Origin: Halopseudomonas sabulinigri
Lineage (GTDB): Bacteria; Pseudomonadota; Gammaproteobacteria; Pseudomonadales; Pseudomonadaceae
Assembly (NCBI RefSeq): GCF_900105255.1
Contig: NZ_LT629763.1
Span: 2,418,001 to 2,482,000 of the forward strand
Direction of reading: 5' to 3'
Length of the DNA stretch: 64,000 nt
Below are positions 17,476 to 26,768 of the stretch, piece after piece. The translations under genes and the position numbers were made by a program. The notes under the pieces are model-generated. The model was not told where the DNA came from and did no database searches. It saw only the letters and a list, made by a program, of their open reading frames with translations. Every line of letters begins with the position of its first letter. The first letter of the stretch is position 1.

Positions 17476-19518
17476 ATGTCCAATCCGCTGCTGCAACCCT
17501 ACGACCTGCCGCCGTTCAGTGCCATCCGCGCCGAGCACGTCAAGCCCGCTGTCGAGCAGATTCTGGCTGACAGCCGTGCCCAGGTAGAAGCCCTGCTGGC
17601 CAACCCGCCGGCCCAGTGGAGCTGGGCCAACCTGGTGGAGCCGCTGGATGACATGGGCGAAAAGCTGTCGCGCGCCTGGTCGCCGGTCAGCCATCTGAAC
17701 GCGGTGATGAACAGCCCGGAGCTGCGTGAGGCCTATGAAAGCTGCCTGCCGCTGCTGAGCCAGTACTTCACCGAGCTGGGCCAGAACCAGGCGCTGTTCG
17801 AGGCCTATCAGCAACTGGCCAACAGCGCCGAGTTTACCCGCCTCGACAAGGCGCAGCAGACCATTATCGAGCACGCGCTGCGCGACTTCCGGCTGTCCGG
17901 TATCGCCTTGCCGCCCGCCCAACAAAAGCGCTACGGCGAGTTGCAGATGCGCTTGTCCGAGCTGCAAAGTCGCTTTTCCAATCAGGTGCTCGACGCCACC
18001 CAGGCCTGGACCAAGCAGCTGAGCGACGCCGCGCAGCTTGATGGCCTGCCCGACTCCGCGCTGGAACAGGCCCGACAAGCCGCCGCCGCCCGCGAACTGG
18101 ACGGCTGGCTGGTCACCCTCGACTTCCCCAGCTATTACGCGGTGATGACCTACGCCAACGATCGCGCGCTGCGGGAAGAGGTATATACCGCCTTCTGCAC
18201 CCGAGCCTCGGATCAAGGCCCGAATGCCGGCCAGCTGGATAACGGCCCGATTATCGAAGAAATCCTCACCCTGCGCCAGGAACTGGCGGAGCTGCTTGGC
18301 TTTGCCAACTACGCCGAACTCTCGCTGGCCACCAAGATGGCCGAAAGCACCGATCAGGTGCTTGGCTTTCTGCGCGACCTGGGCCAACGCAGCAAGGGCC
18401 ACGCCGAGCAGGACCTGGCCGCCCTGCGCGCCTTCGCTGCCGAGCAGGGGTGTGCCGAACTGCAGCCCTGGGATGTCGGTTACTACAGCGAGAAACTGCG
18501 CCAACACCGCTACGCCATTTCGCAGGAAGTGCTACGCCCGTACTTCCCGGTCAACACCGTCATCAAGGGCATGTTTGGCGTCGTACAGAAGCTGTACGGT
18601 ATCGAGCTGCGTGAGGTGGAGCAGTTCGAGCGCTGGCACGCCGATGCACGACTGTTTGAAGTACTGGAGAACGGCGAGGTTATTGGTCGCTTCTTCCTCG
18701 ATCTCTACGCCCGCTCGCACAAGCGCGGCGGCGCCTGGATGGACGGCTGCCGTGATCGCCGCCTACTGCCGGGTGGCCAGCTGCAACGCCCGATCGCCTA
18801 CCTGGTATGCAATTTCACACCGCCAGCCGGTGGCAAGCCCGCGCTGCTGACCCACGATGAAGTCACCACCCTGTTCCACGAATTTGGCCATGGCCTGCAC
18901 CACTTGCTGACCCGCGTTGACTACGCCTCCGCCAGCGGCATCAACGGTGTGGCCTGGGATGCCGTCGAGCTGCCCAGCCAGTTCATGGAAAACTGGTGCT
19001 GGGAGCCAGAAGGCCTGGCGCTGATCTCCGGGCACTTCGAGACCGGTGAGGCCCTGCCCCAGGCACTGCTCGACAAGATGCTGGCGGCAAAAAACTTCCA
19101 GTCCGGCATGGGTATGCTGCGCCAGATCGAGCTCTCGCTGTTCGACTTCGAACTGCACGTACGTCAGCACCCGGAACTGAGTGTGCAGCAGGTGCTCGAT
19201 CAGGTGCGCGACGAAGTGGCAGTGATGCGCCCACCGGCGTTTAACCGCTTCCAGAATGGCTTCAGCCATATCTTTGCCGGCGGTTACGCAGCGGGTTATT
19301 ACAGCTACAAATGGGCTGAGGTGCTGTCGGCTGACGCCTTCTCGCGCTTCGAGGAAGAGGGTGTATTGAACGAGGCGACCGGACGTGCCTTCCGCGACAA
19401 CATTCTGGCCCGCGGCGGCAGTGAAGAACCCATGGCGCTGTTCGTTGCCTTCCGCGGTCGTGAGCCGTCCATCGACCCGCTGCTGCGCCATCTTGGCCTG
19501 TCCGGAGAGGCGGCATGA
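17476..19518 (+). CDS. prlC: Oligopeptidase A (M3 family zinc metallopeptidase)
   Basis: A 680-residue cytoplasmic M3 peptidase starting MSNPLLQPYDLPPFSAIRAE. The zinc site is TTLFHEFGHGLHHLL with H468-E469-H472, followed by SQFMENWCWEPEGLALIS that supplies the third ligand region. Length and both termini match PrlC. Role: degradation of signal peptides and short peptides. An AGGAAG ribosome-binding site lies upstream of the ATG. The stop overlaps yheV as ATGA, so the two are co-transcribed. Confidence 0.95.
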   Translation: MSNPLLQPYDLPPFSAIRAEHVKPAVEQILADSRAQVEALLANPPAQWSWANLVEPLDDMGEKLSRAWSPVSHLNAVMNSPELREAYESCLPLLSQYFTELGQNQALFEAYQQLANSAEFTRLDKAQQTIIEHALRDFRLSGIALPPAQQKRYGELQMRLSELQSRFSNQVLDATQAWTKQLSDAAQLDGLPDSALEQARQAAAARELDGWLVTLDFPSYYAVMTYANDRALREEVYTAFCTRASDQGPNAGQLDNGPIIEEILTLRQELAELLGFANYAELSLATKMAESTDQVLGFLRDLGQRSKGHAEQDLAALRAFAAEQGCAELQPWDVGYYSEKLRQHRYAISQEVLRPYFPVNTVIKGMFGVVQKLYGIELREVEQFERWHADARLFEVLENGEVIGRFFLDLYARSHKRGGAWMDGCRDRRLLPGGQLQRPIAYLVCNFTPPAGGKPALLTHDEVTTLFHEFGHGLHHLLTRVDYASASGINGVAWDAVELPSQFMENWCWEPEGLALISGHFETGEALPQALLDKMLAAKNFQSGMGMLRQIELSLFDFELHVRQHPELSVQQVLDQVRDEVAVMRPPAFNRFQNGFSHIFAGGYAAGYYSYKWAEVLSADAFSRFEEEGVLNEATGRAFRDNILARGGSEEPMALFVAFRGREPSIDPLLRHLGLSGEAA

Positions 19519-19781
19519 GCCAGCCGGTAAAACGTTTCATCGCCGGGGCAGTTTGCCCGGCGTGCAGCACCATGGACACCATCCGCATGTTTGAGGTGGA
19601 AGGCGTGCCGCACCGCGAATGCGTGCAGTGCGGCTACGCCGATACGCTGGACGAGCGTGGTAACTCGGTGCCCAGCGAGCTGACCACACGGGTCAACGTC
19701 AGCAAACCCAAGGCAGACAAGCCCACCACGCAAACGGTGCAGTTCTTCCCCAACCCACGGCTGAAAAAAAAGCCGGAGTAA
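19515..19781 (+). CDS. yheV: YheV family zinc-ribbon protein
   Basis: An 88-residue protein with two CxxC pairs (CPAC at 14-17 and CVQC about 25 residues later), the putative zinc ribbon of YheV/DUF2387, and a basic proline-rich C-terminus (FFPNPRLKKKPE). Function unknown. It follows prlC in gammaproteobacteria including Pseudomonas. Start by ATGA overlap. Its stop codon lies in the loop of the transcription terminator. Confidence 0.88.
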   Translation: MSQPVKRFIAGAVCPACSTMDTIRMFEVEGVPHRECVQCGYADTLDERGNSVPSELTTRVNVSKPKADKPTTQTVQFFPNPRLKKKPE

Positions 19782-19796
19782 TCTCCGGCTTTCTTC
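19771..19796 (+). terminator. Rho-independent terminator of prlC-yheV (possibly bidirectional)
   Basis: AGCCGGAG (19771-19778), loop TAAT, CTCCGGCT (19783-19790), then TTCTT. The yheV stop TAA is in the loop. An A-run (eight A's before GCCGG) on the left would give a U-tract for the convergent leftward gene as well. Confidence 0.88.
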
Positions 19797-19816
19797 CTGT
19801 TCGTTGGCCGTGCCGC

Positions 19817-20458
19817 TCAGGCGGCGCCGCGCCACTCTATCCCTATGCCCAACTGCTCGCTCATGCATGGCCACTGTTGCCAAAGCTCGCGTCTGGCCTC
19901 GGTCTGCTGAGCTAGATAGCTCTGAAAGGTCTCCGAGCTGAAGGTATCGGCCGGCAGCAAGCCTGCAACCGCCGTTTCGACAGCGGCGTCCAGCTGATTG
20001 GCAAAGTCATCGCCCAGCAATTGATGCACGATCAGGTTGGCGCGCGTGGTATCCATTGGTATCAGTGCTTCGCCGCCGTGCGCCACATAGCGGTCGTTCA
20101 CTTCTTCTACCAGCCGATGGGCCAGGTAAGCCTCATCCAGCAACGCCAGTAACCCCTGATGCTCGGCAGGCAGATCCGGCGGCTGCAGAAAGAACGCCTC
20201 GGCCACCTTCAGCACCGGCAGCAGGCGGTCGCGCATACGCGCAGCCTCGGCCACGGCGGCGGCGGCGTCGAGTACGTTGGGTACCTGTTCAACGTAGGCC
20301 TGCACAAATTTGAACAGTGTATCAATGCCATCGTCTTCCAGACGGATGGCCGGATGCAGACCTGGCAGGCGCTCGGCCAGCCAGGCACGCAGATGTTGCT
20401 GCGTATGTGGTTGATTCAGAGCCAGTTCGACCTGGCTTTTCAAAGCGGGCGTATTCAT
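19817..20458 (-). CDS. Hypothetical protein (unknown function)
   Basis: A 213-residue soluble, mostly helical and acidic protein starting MNTPALKSQVELALNQPHTQ. Features visible: a proline-containing N-terminal segment (AWLAERLPGLHPAIRLEDDGIDTLFKFVQAYVEQVPNVLDAA) and a central EEVNDRYVAHGGEALIPMDTTRANLIVHQLLGDDFANQLD. No signal peptide, membrane segment or catalytic motif is recognised. The start at 20458 is the first ATG giving a protein-like sequence; the 31 upstream in-frame codons look non-coding. It shares a terminator region with yheV in convergent orientation. I do not recognise the family. Confidence 0.75.
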   Translation of the reverse strand: MNTPALKSQVELALNQPHTQQHLRAWLAERLPGLHPAIRLEDDGIDTLFKFVQAYVEQVPNVLDAAAAVAEAARMRDRLLPVLKVAEAFFLQPPDLPAEHQGLLALLDEAYLAHRLVEEVNDRYVAHGGEALIPMDTTRANLIVHQLLGDDFANQLDAAVETAVAGLLPADTFSSETFQSYLAQQTEARRELWQQWPCMSEQLGIGIEWRGAA

Positions 20459-20893
20459 GATTTCTCTCCACAACGACAGCCGTATGCTGCAGATGAGTCG
20501 GTAGCGCGACGAGGTGCAAGACAAGCTAGCAGAGGTCGCATAACCCGTCAAAGTGGCTCAACGTGAGGCATTAGACCATTTTGCAATAACGCCGCAATAG
20601 AAATCAGTGTTGCCACAGCGCGATACCACCAAGACAATTTATAGCGGCCTTCTGCTATCTCCGCCAGCCGCCCATACCGGTTAAAAAATAACCTGTGGCA
20701 ACATTGCCAAGCCGAATGCCGGGTCTATACTCGAGATTGTCCGGTAGCCATTGGGGGTACTGGCCGGGGGATTTAAAGCGACAGTCTAGTCGCTTGCTGA
20801 CTCTGGTCCATCGCGTCTACAGCGACTTAATGTCGCAAGGTAGCGACTTCCCTACGCGCCTGGAGTGATAAAAAAAATAAAGGGGAACCGGGA
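20459..20893. other. Intergenic promoter region upstream of the cytochrome oxidase operon
   Basis: 435 bases between divergent genes with no credible gene. It should hold the promoter of the cox operon and a long 5' leader. A strong ribosome-binding site (AAAGGGGAACC) lies just before the coxB ATG, preceded by an A-rich stretch. No specific operator was identified. Confidence 0.55.
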
Positions 20894-22018
20894 ATGTTGC
20901 GATCAGCAATGACCTGGCTGGTTGGTCTGTCCTTGTCCGCCGTTGGCACTGCCGCCAATGCCGAGTGGGGCGTCAACATGCAGCCGGGCGTCACCGAAGT
21001 TAGCCAGTCCGTGTTCGACCTGCACATGACCATTTTCTGGATCTGTGTAGTGATCGGCGTAGTCGTTTTCGGCGTCATGTTCTGGTCGATGCTCATGCAT
21101 CGAAAATCCGCGGACAGCAAGCCCGCCACCTTCCATGAGAACCTCACGGTCGAGATTCTCTGGACCGTCATTCCGCTGATCATCCTCATCGTCATGGCGG
21201 TGCCTGCCACCAAGACGCTGATCGATATCTACGACGCCGAAGAGTCCGACGTCGATATCCTCGTCACCGGCTACCAATGGCGCTGGCAGTACAAGTATGT
21301 GGGCGAGGGCGTCAGCTACTTCAGCTCGCTGGCCACGCCCCGCGACGAGATCAACAACGTCGCGGAGAAAAACCCCAACTACCTGCTGGAAGTCGACAAC
21401 CCGCTGGTGGTGCCAATCGGCAAGAAAATCCGCTTCCTGATTACCTCGGCTGACGTCATCCACTCCTGGTGGGTACCCGCCTTTGCGGTCAAGAAGGATG
21501 CCATTCCCGGCTTCGTCAACGAGTCCTGGACGCGCATTGATCAACCCGGCATCTATCGCGGCCAGTGCACCGAGCTGTGCGGCAAGGATCACGGCTTCAT
21601 GCCCATCGTGGTGGAAGCCAAGACCCAGGCCGACTACGACGCCTGGATGGCCGAACAGAAAGAGGCCGCCGCCAAGGAAGCCGAGCTACGCGAGAAGGAC
21701 TGGACGCTTGACGAGCTGGTTGCGCGCGGTGAGAAGGTTTACGGCTCTGCCTGCGCCTCCTGTCACCAGGCCAACGGCGAAGGCATACCGCCGATGTTCC
21801 CGGCGCTCAAGGGCAGCGACATTGTGCTCAACGACATTCAGGAACACATCAACACCGTCGTGAATGGCCGTCCTGGTACGGCAATGGCGGCCTTCGGCAA
21901 ACAACTCTCTGAAGTGGATACGGCTGCGGTCATCACCTATGAACGCAATGCCTGGGGCAACGACACCGGTGAGGTAGTCAGCCCATTGGATATCCTCAAC
22001 TTCAAAGACGGCCAATAG
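20894..22018 (+). CDS. coxB: Cytochrome c oxidase subunit II with fused cytochrome c domain (caa3-type)
   Basis: A 374-residue protein: signal peptide (MLRSAMTWLVGLSLSAVGTAANA), two membrane helices (about 45-68 and 88-106), then a periplasmic cupredoxin domain with the CuA site H190, C225, E227, C229, H233 and M236 (CTELCGKDHGFM). A C-terminal cytochrome c domain has CASCH at 287-291. It receives electrons from cytochrome c and passes them to subunit I. First gene of the eight-gene cox/heme A locus. Confidence 0.96.
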   Translation: MLRSAMTWLVGLSLSAVGTAANAEWGVNMQPGVTEVSQSVFDLHMTIFWICVVIGVVVFGVMFWSMLMHRKSADSKPATFHENLTVEILWTVIPLIILIVMAVPATKTLIDIYDAEESDVDILVTGYQWRWQYKYVGEGVSYFSSLATPRDEINNVAEKNPNYLLEVDNPLVVPIGKKIRFLITSADVIHSWWVPAFAVKKDAIPGFVNESWTRIDQPGIYRGQCTELCGKDHGFMPIVVEAKTQADYDAWMAEQKEAAAKEAELREKDWTLDELVARGEKVYGSACASCHQANGEGIPPMFPALKGSDIVLNDIQEHINTVVNGRPGTAMAAFGKQLSEVDTAAVITYERNAWGNDTGEVVSPLDILNFKDGQ

Positions 22019-22028
22019 GAGACCTGTC

Positions 22029-23612
22029 ATGAGCGCAGTGATCGATCACCATCACGCCGACCATGCTCATGGTCCGGCCAAGGGGCTGATGCGGTGGGTT
22101 CTGACCACCAACCACAAAGACATCGGCACCATGTACCTGTGGTTCAGCTTCATCATGTTTCTGGCCGGTGGCAGCATGGCCATGGTCATCCGGGCCGAGC
22201 TGTTCCAGCCCGGTCTGCAGCTGGTGCAGCCGGAGTTCTTCAACCAGATGACCACCACCCACGGCCTGATCATGGTGTTCGGCGCCGTGATGCCGGCCTT
22301 TGTCGGCTTGGCCAACTGGATGATCCCGCTGATGGTCGGCGCGCCGGATATGGCGCTGCCACGCATGAACAACTTCAGCTTCTGGCTGCTGCCGATGGCG
22401 TTCGGCTTGCTGCTCTCGACGCTGTTCATGGAGGGCGGCGGACCCAACTTCGGCTGGACCTTCTATGCGCCGCTATCGACCACTTATGCGCCGCCCAGCG
22501 TCACCTTCTTCATTTTCGCCATTCACCTGGCGGGCATCAGCTCAATCATGGGCGCGATCAACATCATCGCCACCATTCTCAACCTGCGCGCTCCCGGCAT
22601 GACGCTGATGAAAATGCCGCTGTTCGTCTGGACCTGGCTGATTACCGCCTTCCTGCTGATCGCGGTAATGCCGGTGCTGGCGGGTGTGGTGACCATGATG
22701 CTGATGGACATCCACTTCGGCACCAGCTTCTTCAATGCCGCCGGCGGCGGTGACCCGGTGATGTTCCAGCACATCTTCTGGTTCTTCGGCCATCCCGAGG
22801 TGTACATCATGATCCTGCCCGCCTTCGGCGCGGTCAGCCAGATCATCCCGACCTTCAGCCGCAAGCCGCTGTTCGGCTACACCTCAATGGTCTACGCCAC
22901 TGCAGCGATTGCCTTTCTGTCGTTCATTGTCTGGGCGCACCACATGTTCACCGTGGGCATTCCGATCACCGGCGAGCTGTTCTTCATGTACGCCACCATG
23001 CTGATCGCCGTGCCGACGGGGGTGAAGGTGTTCAACTGGGTGAGTACCATGTTCCGCGGCGCGCTGACCTTCGAAACGCCGATGCTGTTCGCCGTGGCCT
23101 TTGTCATCCTGTTCACCATCGGCGGTTTCTCCGGGCTGATGCTGGCGATCGCTCCGGCCGACTTCCAGTACCACGACACCTATTTCGTCGTGGCGCACTT
23201 TCACTATGTGCTGGTGCCCGGCGCGATCTTCGGCATCTTTGCCTCGGCGTACTACTGGCTGCCCAAGTGGACCGGCCACATGTATGACGAAGTGCTCGGC
23301 AAGACGCATTTCTGGATGAGTTTCATCGGCATGAACCTGGCGTTCTTCCCGATGCACTTTGTTGGTCTGGCGGGCATGCCGCGCCGGATTCCCGATTACA
23401 ACATCATGTTTGCCAACTTCAACATGGTGTCCTCCATCGGGGCCTTCATGTTCGGCGCGACCCAGCTGCTGTTCCTGTTCATCGTCATCAAGTGCATCAA
23501 GGGCGGGCCGAAGGCGGCTGCCAACCCCTGGGAGGGCGCCGAAGGGCTGGAGTGGACGGTGCCGTCCCCGGCGCCCTACCACACCTTCACCACACCGCCT
23601 GAAGTGAAGTAG
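22029..23612 (+). CDS. coxA: Cytochrome c oxidase subunit I
   Basis: A 527-residue polytopic protein with the heme-copper oxidase signatures. These are TTHGLIMVFGAVMPAF (low-spin heme His), WFFGHPEVYIMILPAFG (CuB His and the cross-linked Tyr region), VWAHHMFTVG (two CuB His), and VVAHFHYVLVPGAIFG (heme a3 and a ligands). It forms the catalytic, proton-pumping core reducing oxygen to water. AGGAG lies upstream of its ATG, 10 bases after coxB. Confidence 0.97.
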   Translation: MSAVIDHHHADHAHGPAKGLMRWVLTTNHKDIGTMYLWFSFIMFLAGGSMAMVIRAELFQPGLQLVQPEFFNQMTTTHGLIMVFGAVMPAFVGLANWMIPLMVGAPDMALPRMNNFSFWLLPMAFGLLLSTLFMEGGGPNFGWTFYAPLSTTYAPPSVTFFIFAIHLAGISSIMGAINIIATILNLRAPGMTLMKMPLFVWTWLITAFLLIAVMPVLAGVVTMMLMDIHFGTSFFNAAGGGDPVMFQHIFWFFGHPEVYIMILPAFGAVSQIIPTFSRKPLFGYTSMVYATAAIAFLSFIVWAHHMFTVGIPITGELFFMYATMLIAVPTGVKVFNWVSTMFRGALTFETPMLFAVAFVILFTIGGFSGLMLAIAPADFQYHDTYFVVAHFHYVLVPGAIFGIFASAYYWLPKWTGHMYDEVLGKTHFWMSFIGMNLAFFPMHFVGLAGMPRRIPDYNIMFANFNMVSSIGAFMFGATQLLFLFIVIKCIKGGPKAAANPWEGAEGLEWTVPSPAPYHTFTTPPEVK

Positions 23613-23624
23613 CCGGAGGCCGCC

Positions 23625-24191
23625 ATGAGCGAGCAGCTGTCGAACGCGCGACTGGTCAAACGCCTGCTGTTTACAGTGGTGGCCATGTTCGCCTTTGGCT
23701 TCGCCATGGTGCCGCTGTACGACGTCATGTGTGATGCCCTGGGCATTAACGGCAAGACCAGCGGCACCGCCTACCAGCAGGAAAGCGAGCACATCGATGG
23801 CAGCCGCACGCTGCGCGTGCAGTTTCTGGCCACCAACGCCGAAGGCATGAGCTGGTCGTTCGGCCCGGAAGCTGACGAGCTGTCGCTGCACCCGGGGGAA
23901 ACCCGCGAAATGCTGTTTCGCGCCAGCAATCCGACCGACCACCCCATGGTGGCGCAGGCCATTCCCAGCGTTGCGCCATCCAAGGCGGCGGCCTACTTCC
24001 ACAAGACCGAATGTTTCTGCTTCACCCAGCAGGTGCTGCAACCGGGCGAGACCGTCATGATGCCCGTGCGCTTCATCGTCGACCCGGCACTGCCCAAGGA
24101 CGTGAAACACCTGACGCTGGCCTACACGCTGTTTGATGTAACCGATCGGATGCCTGAAAAGCTGGCGCTGTCAGCCGTGCAGGCCAACTGA
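23625..24191 (+). CDS. ctaG: Cytochrome c oxidase assembly protein CtaG/Cox11
   Basis: A 188-residue protein with one N-terminal membrane helix (LLFTVVAMFAFGFAMVPLYDVMCDALGI) and the copper-binding motif KTECFCFTQQVLQPGE (CFCF). It delivers CuB to subunit I. A GGAGG ribosome-binding site precedes the ATG. The position between coxA and coxC is conserved in Pseudomonas. Confidence 0.95.
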   Translation: MSEQLSNARLVKRLLFTVVAMFAFGFAMVPLYDVMCDALGINGKTSGTAYQQESEHIDGSRTLRVQFLATNAEGMSWSFGPEADELSLHPGETREMLFRASNPTDHPMVAQAIPSVAPSKAAAYFHKTECFCFTQQVLQPGETVMMPVRFIVDPALPKDVKHLTLAYTLFDVTDRMPEKLALSAVQAN

Positions 24192-24221
24192 GTACAGACT
24201 GCCGGATAAGGAGAACAACAG

Positions 24222-25109
24222 ATGGCGAGTCATGAAACCTACTACGTACCGGCCCAGAGCAAGTGGCCGATCATTGCCTCGGTGGGCCTGCTGCTCACCG
24301 TGTTTGGCGGTGGCAGCATCATCAATGGCATGAGCAGCGGCGAGGGCGCCGGCTTCGGCAAATGGATTTTCTTCGCCGGCGCGCTGACCATCGCTTACAT
24401 GATGTTCGGCTGGTTCGCCAATGTGGTGAAAGAAAGCGATCAGGGACTGTACAGCCCGCAGATGGACCGCTCTTTCCGCATGGGCATGGGCTGGTTCATC
24501 TTTTCCGAGGTGATGTTCTTTGCCGCGTTTTTTGGTGCGCTCTTCTATGCTCGTACCTTTGCCGGCCCCTGGCTCGGCGGTGAAGGTGACAAGGGCGTCG
24601 CCAACATGCTCTGGCCGGAGTTCCAGTTTTCCTGGCCGCTGATGAACAACCCCGACCCCAAGGCGTTTCCGGGGCCGGCAGAAACCATCGGGCCCTGGCA
24701 ACTGCCCTTGCTCAACACCATTATCCTGATTACGTCCAGCGTGACCGTTACCTTCGCGCATCACGCCCTGCGCGCCGACAAACGCGGCGCCACCAAGGCC
24801 TGGCTAGGCCTGACAGTACTGCTGGGCGCCGTCTTTCTAATACTGCAGGCACTGGAGTATCAGCACGCCTACCATGAGCTGGGGCTGACACTGAACTCCG
24901 GTATCTACGGCTCGACCTTCTTCATGCTGACCGGCTTTCACGGCGCGCACGTGACCATGGGCACGCTGATTCTGGCGATCATGCTAATCCGTATCACCCG
25001 TGGCCACTTCACCCCCGGCAAGCATTTCGGCTTTGAGGCAGCGAGCTGGTATTGGCACTTTGTTGATGTCGTCTGGGTGGGACTGTTTGTCTTTGTCTAC
25101 ATTCTCTGA
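24222..25109 (+). CDS. coxC: Cytochrome c oxidase subunit III
   Basis: A 295-residue membrane protein (MASHETYYVPAQSKWPIIAS) with seven membrane segments. Typical subunit III sequences are MGWFIFSEVMFFAAFFGALFYAR, TFFMLTGFHGAHVTMGTLILAIML and ASWYWHFVDVVWVGLFVFVYIL. It stabilises the catalytic core. AAGGAG ribosome-binding site. A GC-rich hairpin, GCGCCAG/CTGGCGC at 25110-25125, follows directly without a T-run. Confidence 0.96.
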   Translation: MASHETYYVPAQSKWPIIASVGLLLTVFGGGSIINGMSSGEGAGFGKWIFFAGALTIAYMMFGWFANVVKESDQGLYSPQMDRSFRMGMGWFIFSEVMFFAAFFGALFYARTFAGPWLGGEGDKGVANMLWPEFQFSWPLMNNPDPKAFPGPAETIGPWQLPLLNTIILITSSVTVTFAHHALRADKRGATKAWLGLTVLLGAVFLILQALEYQHAYHELGLTLNSGIYGSTFFMLTGFHGAHVTMGTLILAIMLIRITRGHFTPGKHFGFEAASWYWHFVDVVWVGLFVFVYIL

Positions 25110-25146
25110 GCGCCAGACCTGGCGCCCAACCAAGGCAGGCTCTGGC

Positions 25147-25362
25147 TCAATGCAGCCAGGGCGTGCCCCAGCGCAACTCGCCAGACCAGAAGCCCCAGGC
25201 AATCAGCGCCAGCAGCAATACCGTCAGGCTGATCCGCACGGTAAGCGCCTTGACCAGACGGCCACTGCTGTTGTCACTGTCTTTCATCAGAAAAAACAAA
25301 CCGCTGAACAGGCTGCAAACCACCGCCGCCAAGAGCACCAGAATCGCAATTTTCAACCACAT
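25147..25362 (-). CDS. Twin transmembrane protein (DUF2909-like)
   Basis: A 71-residue protein starting MWLKIAILVLLAAVVCSLFS with two membrane helices (about 3-25 and 42-62) joined by a short polar loop (LMKDSDNSSGRLVKAL). The start at 25362 is preferred over longer in-frame extensions because the helix begins at once. It lies on the opposite strand inside the cox locus, as in other Pseudomonas. Function unknown; probably related to oxidase assembly by position only. Confidence 0.8.
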   Translation of the reverse strand: MWLKIAILVLLAAVVCSLFSGLFFLMKDSDNSSGRLVKALTVRISLTVLLLALIAWGFWSGELRWGTPWLH

Positions 25363-25426
25363 GGGCACCGGCTCCCCTTTGTTGTTATGGGGGCCAGTAT
25401 AGCCCTGCAGGCAGACCACCGTGATC

Positions 25427-26182
25427 ATGTCTGAAACCGGCGACAGCGCACGGCGTTTTGCACCCGGTTTGGGGCTCTGGGTGTTCACCCTGAGCCTGCT
25501 GCCACTGCTGCTGGGGCTGGGCGTCTGGCAGCTGGAGCGCGCCGGCCAGAAACAGGCACTGGAGCAGCAGATGCAGGAGCGGCGCCAGGCGCCCGCACTG
25601 CCGCTGAATCAACTGGACCACTCGCGACCCGCCAATTGGCAGCAACTGGCTCTACGCGGGCATTTTGATCGCCAACGCATCTGGCTGCTGGACAACCGCA
25701 CCCGCGACGGCGCCGCCGGGGTTGAAGTACTCCAGGCGTTTCGCGCCGACAACGGACAGTGGCTGTTGATCAATCGCGGCTGGACTGCCTGGCCGGACCG
25801 CCGCGAAGCCATTCACATCAGCACGCCGAGCGGCGACCAGCAGCTGCTGGTCGAAGCGCTGCCCGATCCCGACAGCGGCTTCCGCCTCGGTGACGCGGGT
25901 GCCAGCACCCAGGGCTGGCCGCGCCTGATTACCCGCATCAACCTGAACGAACTACGCCAACAGGGCGGCGTCCAATTGGCAGAATGGCGCGCTCGCCTGA
26001 TCGAGCCCGGCAGCAATGCCGCCCTGCGCCTGGACTGGCCTGCGCTACCAATGAGTTCCAGCCGCCATACCGGTTACGCCGTGCAATGGTTCTGCTTGGC
26101 CGGTGCATTACTGATCTTGTTTGTCTGGGCCGGTCTGTGGCCCGAATCACGGGGGAATAACAATAATGATGAGCATGACTGA
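25427..26182 (+). CDS. SURF1 family oxidase assembly protein
   Basis: A 251-residue protein (MSETGDSARRFAPGLGLWVF) with N- and C-terminal membrane helices and the SURF1 signatures LGVWQLERAGQKQALEQQM, LRGHFDRQRIWLLDNRTRDGAAGVEVL and LLINRGWTAWPDRREAI. The SURF1 C-terminal HTGYAVQWF is present. It assists heme a3 insertion into subunit I. An alternative GTG start lies two codons upstream (25421). The end overlaps the next gene by 17 bases. Confidence 0.9.
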   Translation: MSETGDSARRFAPGLGLWVFTLSLLPLLLGLGVWQLERAGQKQALEQQMQERRQAPALPLNQLDHSRPANWQQLALRGHFDRQRIWLLDNRTRDGAAGVEVLQAFRADNGQWLLINRGWTAWPDRREAIHISTPSGDQQLLVEALPDPDSGFRLGDAGASTQGWPRLITRINLNELRQQGGVQLAEWRARLIEPGSNAALRLDWPALPMSSSRHTGYAVQWFCLAGALLILFVWAGLWPESRGNNNNDEHD

Positions 26183-26765
26183 TAACCCTTCAAGCAGCCG
26201 TCCACGCGGCCAACTCAAGCTGCTGGCGATCTGCGCGGTGGTATTCGGGCCGATTCTGGTGGCTGGCCTGATGGCGCATTTCAATATTGGCATTCCGCAG
26301 ACGCACTCGAACAAGTCAGATCTGGTTGCAGCCGAAATCCAGCTCGACGACTGGCAGATTGCCCTCGATCCGGTGGGCTACGGTGCGCCCTGGCGGCTAG
26401 TGGTCACCAGCCCCGAAGCCTGCACCGAGGCCTGCCTGCAACTGGTGCACGAGGCCCGTCAGATCAACGTTGCCGTGGGCCGCGAAGCCGATCGCGTGGA
26501 GCACTTGCTGGCGTCGGGTGTCGGCCTCTCCAGCCGTCAGCAGGAAAGTCTAGAAGCACGCTTTCCGCGCCTGCAGCAGGTGACCCTTTCGGCCTCAGCG
26601 TACAACAGCAGCGTGCAACAGTTGCCGGCCAGCTGGCAGCAGGGGCCGCAGTTGTGGCTGATTGATCCGCTGGGCCGCGTCGTGCTGCATCAAAGCGCTG
26701 CGGCGCCGGGCAAGCATTTGTTGGATGACCTGAAACGTCTGTTGAAACTGTCCAAGGTAGGCTGA
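26166..26765 (+). CDS. Conserved oxidase-locus membrane protein
   Basis: A 199-residue protein with one N-terminal membrane helix (LLAICAVVFGPILVAGLMAHF) and an extracytoplasmic remainder containing WRLVVTSPEACTEACLQLVHEARQINVAVG and PQLWLIDPLGRVVLH. The fold resembles SCO/thioredoxin-like proteins, with a CTEAC pair. It corresponds by position to the small conserved gene between SURF1 and ctaA in Pseudomonas. Start at 26166 is supported by GGGGAA about 9 bases upstream; in-frame ATGs also occur at 26169 and 26175. Probably a copper or assembly factor (inference). Confidence 0.75.
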   Translation: MMSMTDNPSSSRPRGQLKLLAICAVVFGPILVAGLMAHFNIGIPQTHSNKSDLVAAEIQLDDWQIALDPVGYGAPWRLVVTSPEACTEACLQLVHEARQINVAVGREADRVEHLLASGVGLSSRQQESLEARFPRLQQVTLSASAYNSSVQQLPASWQQGPQLWLIDPLGRVVLHQSAAAPGKHLLDDLKRLLKLSKVG

Positions 26766-26768
26766 GCC

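Noticed and set aside
22884-24110. 408-codon minus-strand open frame across coxA and ctaG
   Set aside because: His/Arg/Gly-rich low-complexity translation spanning two well-supported opposite-strand genes; a GC-skew shadow.
25110-25125. GCGCCAG/CTGGCGC hairpin after coxC as a terminator
   Set aside because: Perfect 7-bp stem but a two-base loop and no T-run; too weak to list as a terminator.
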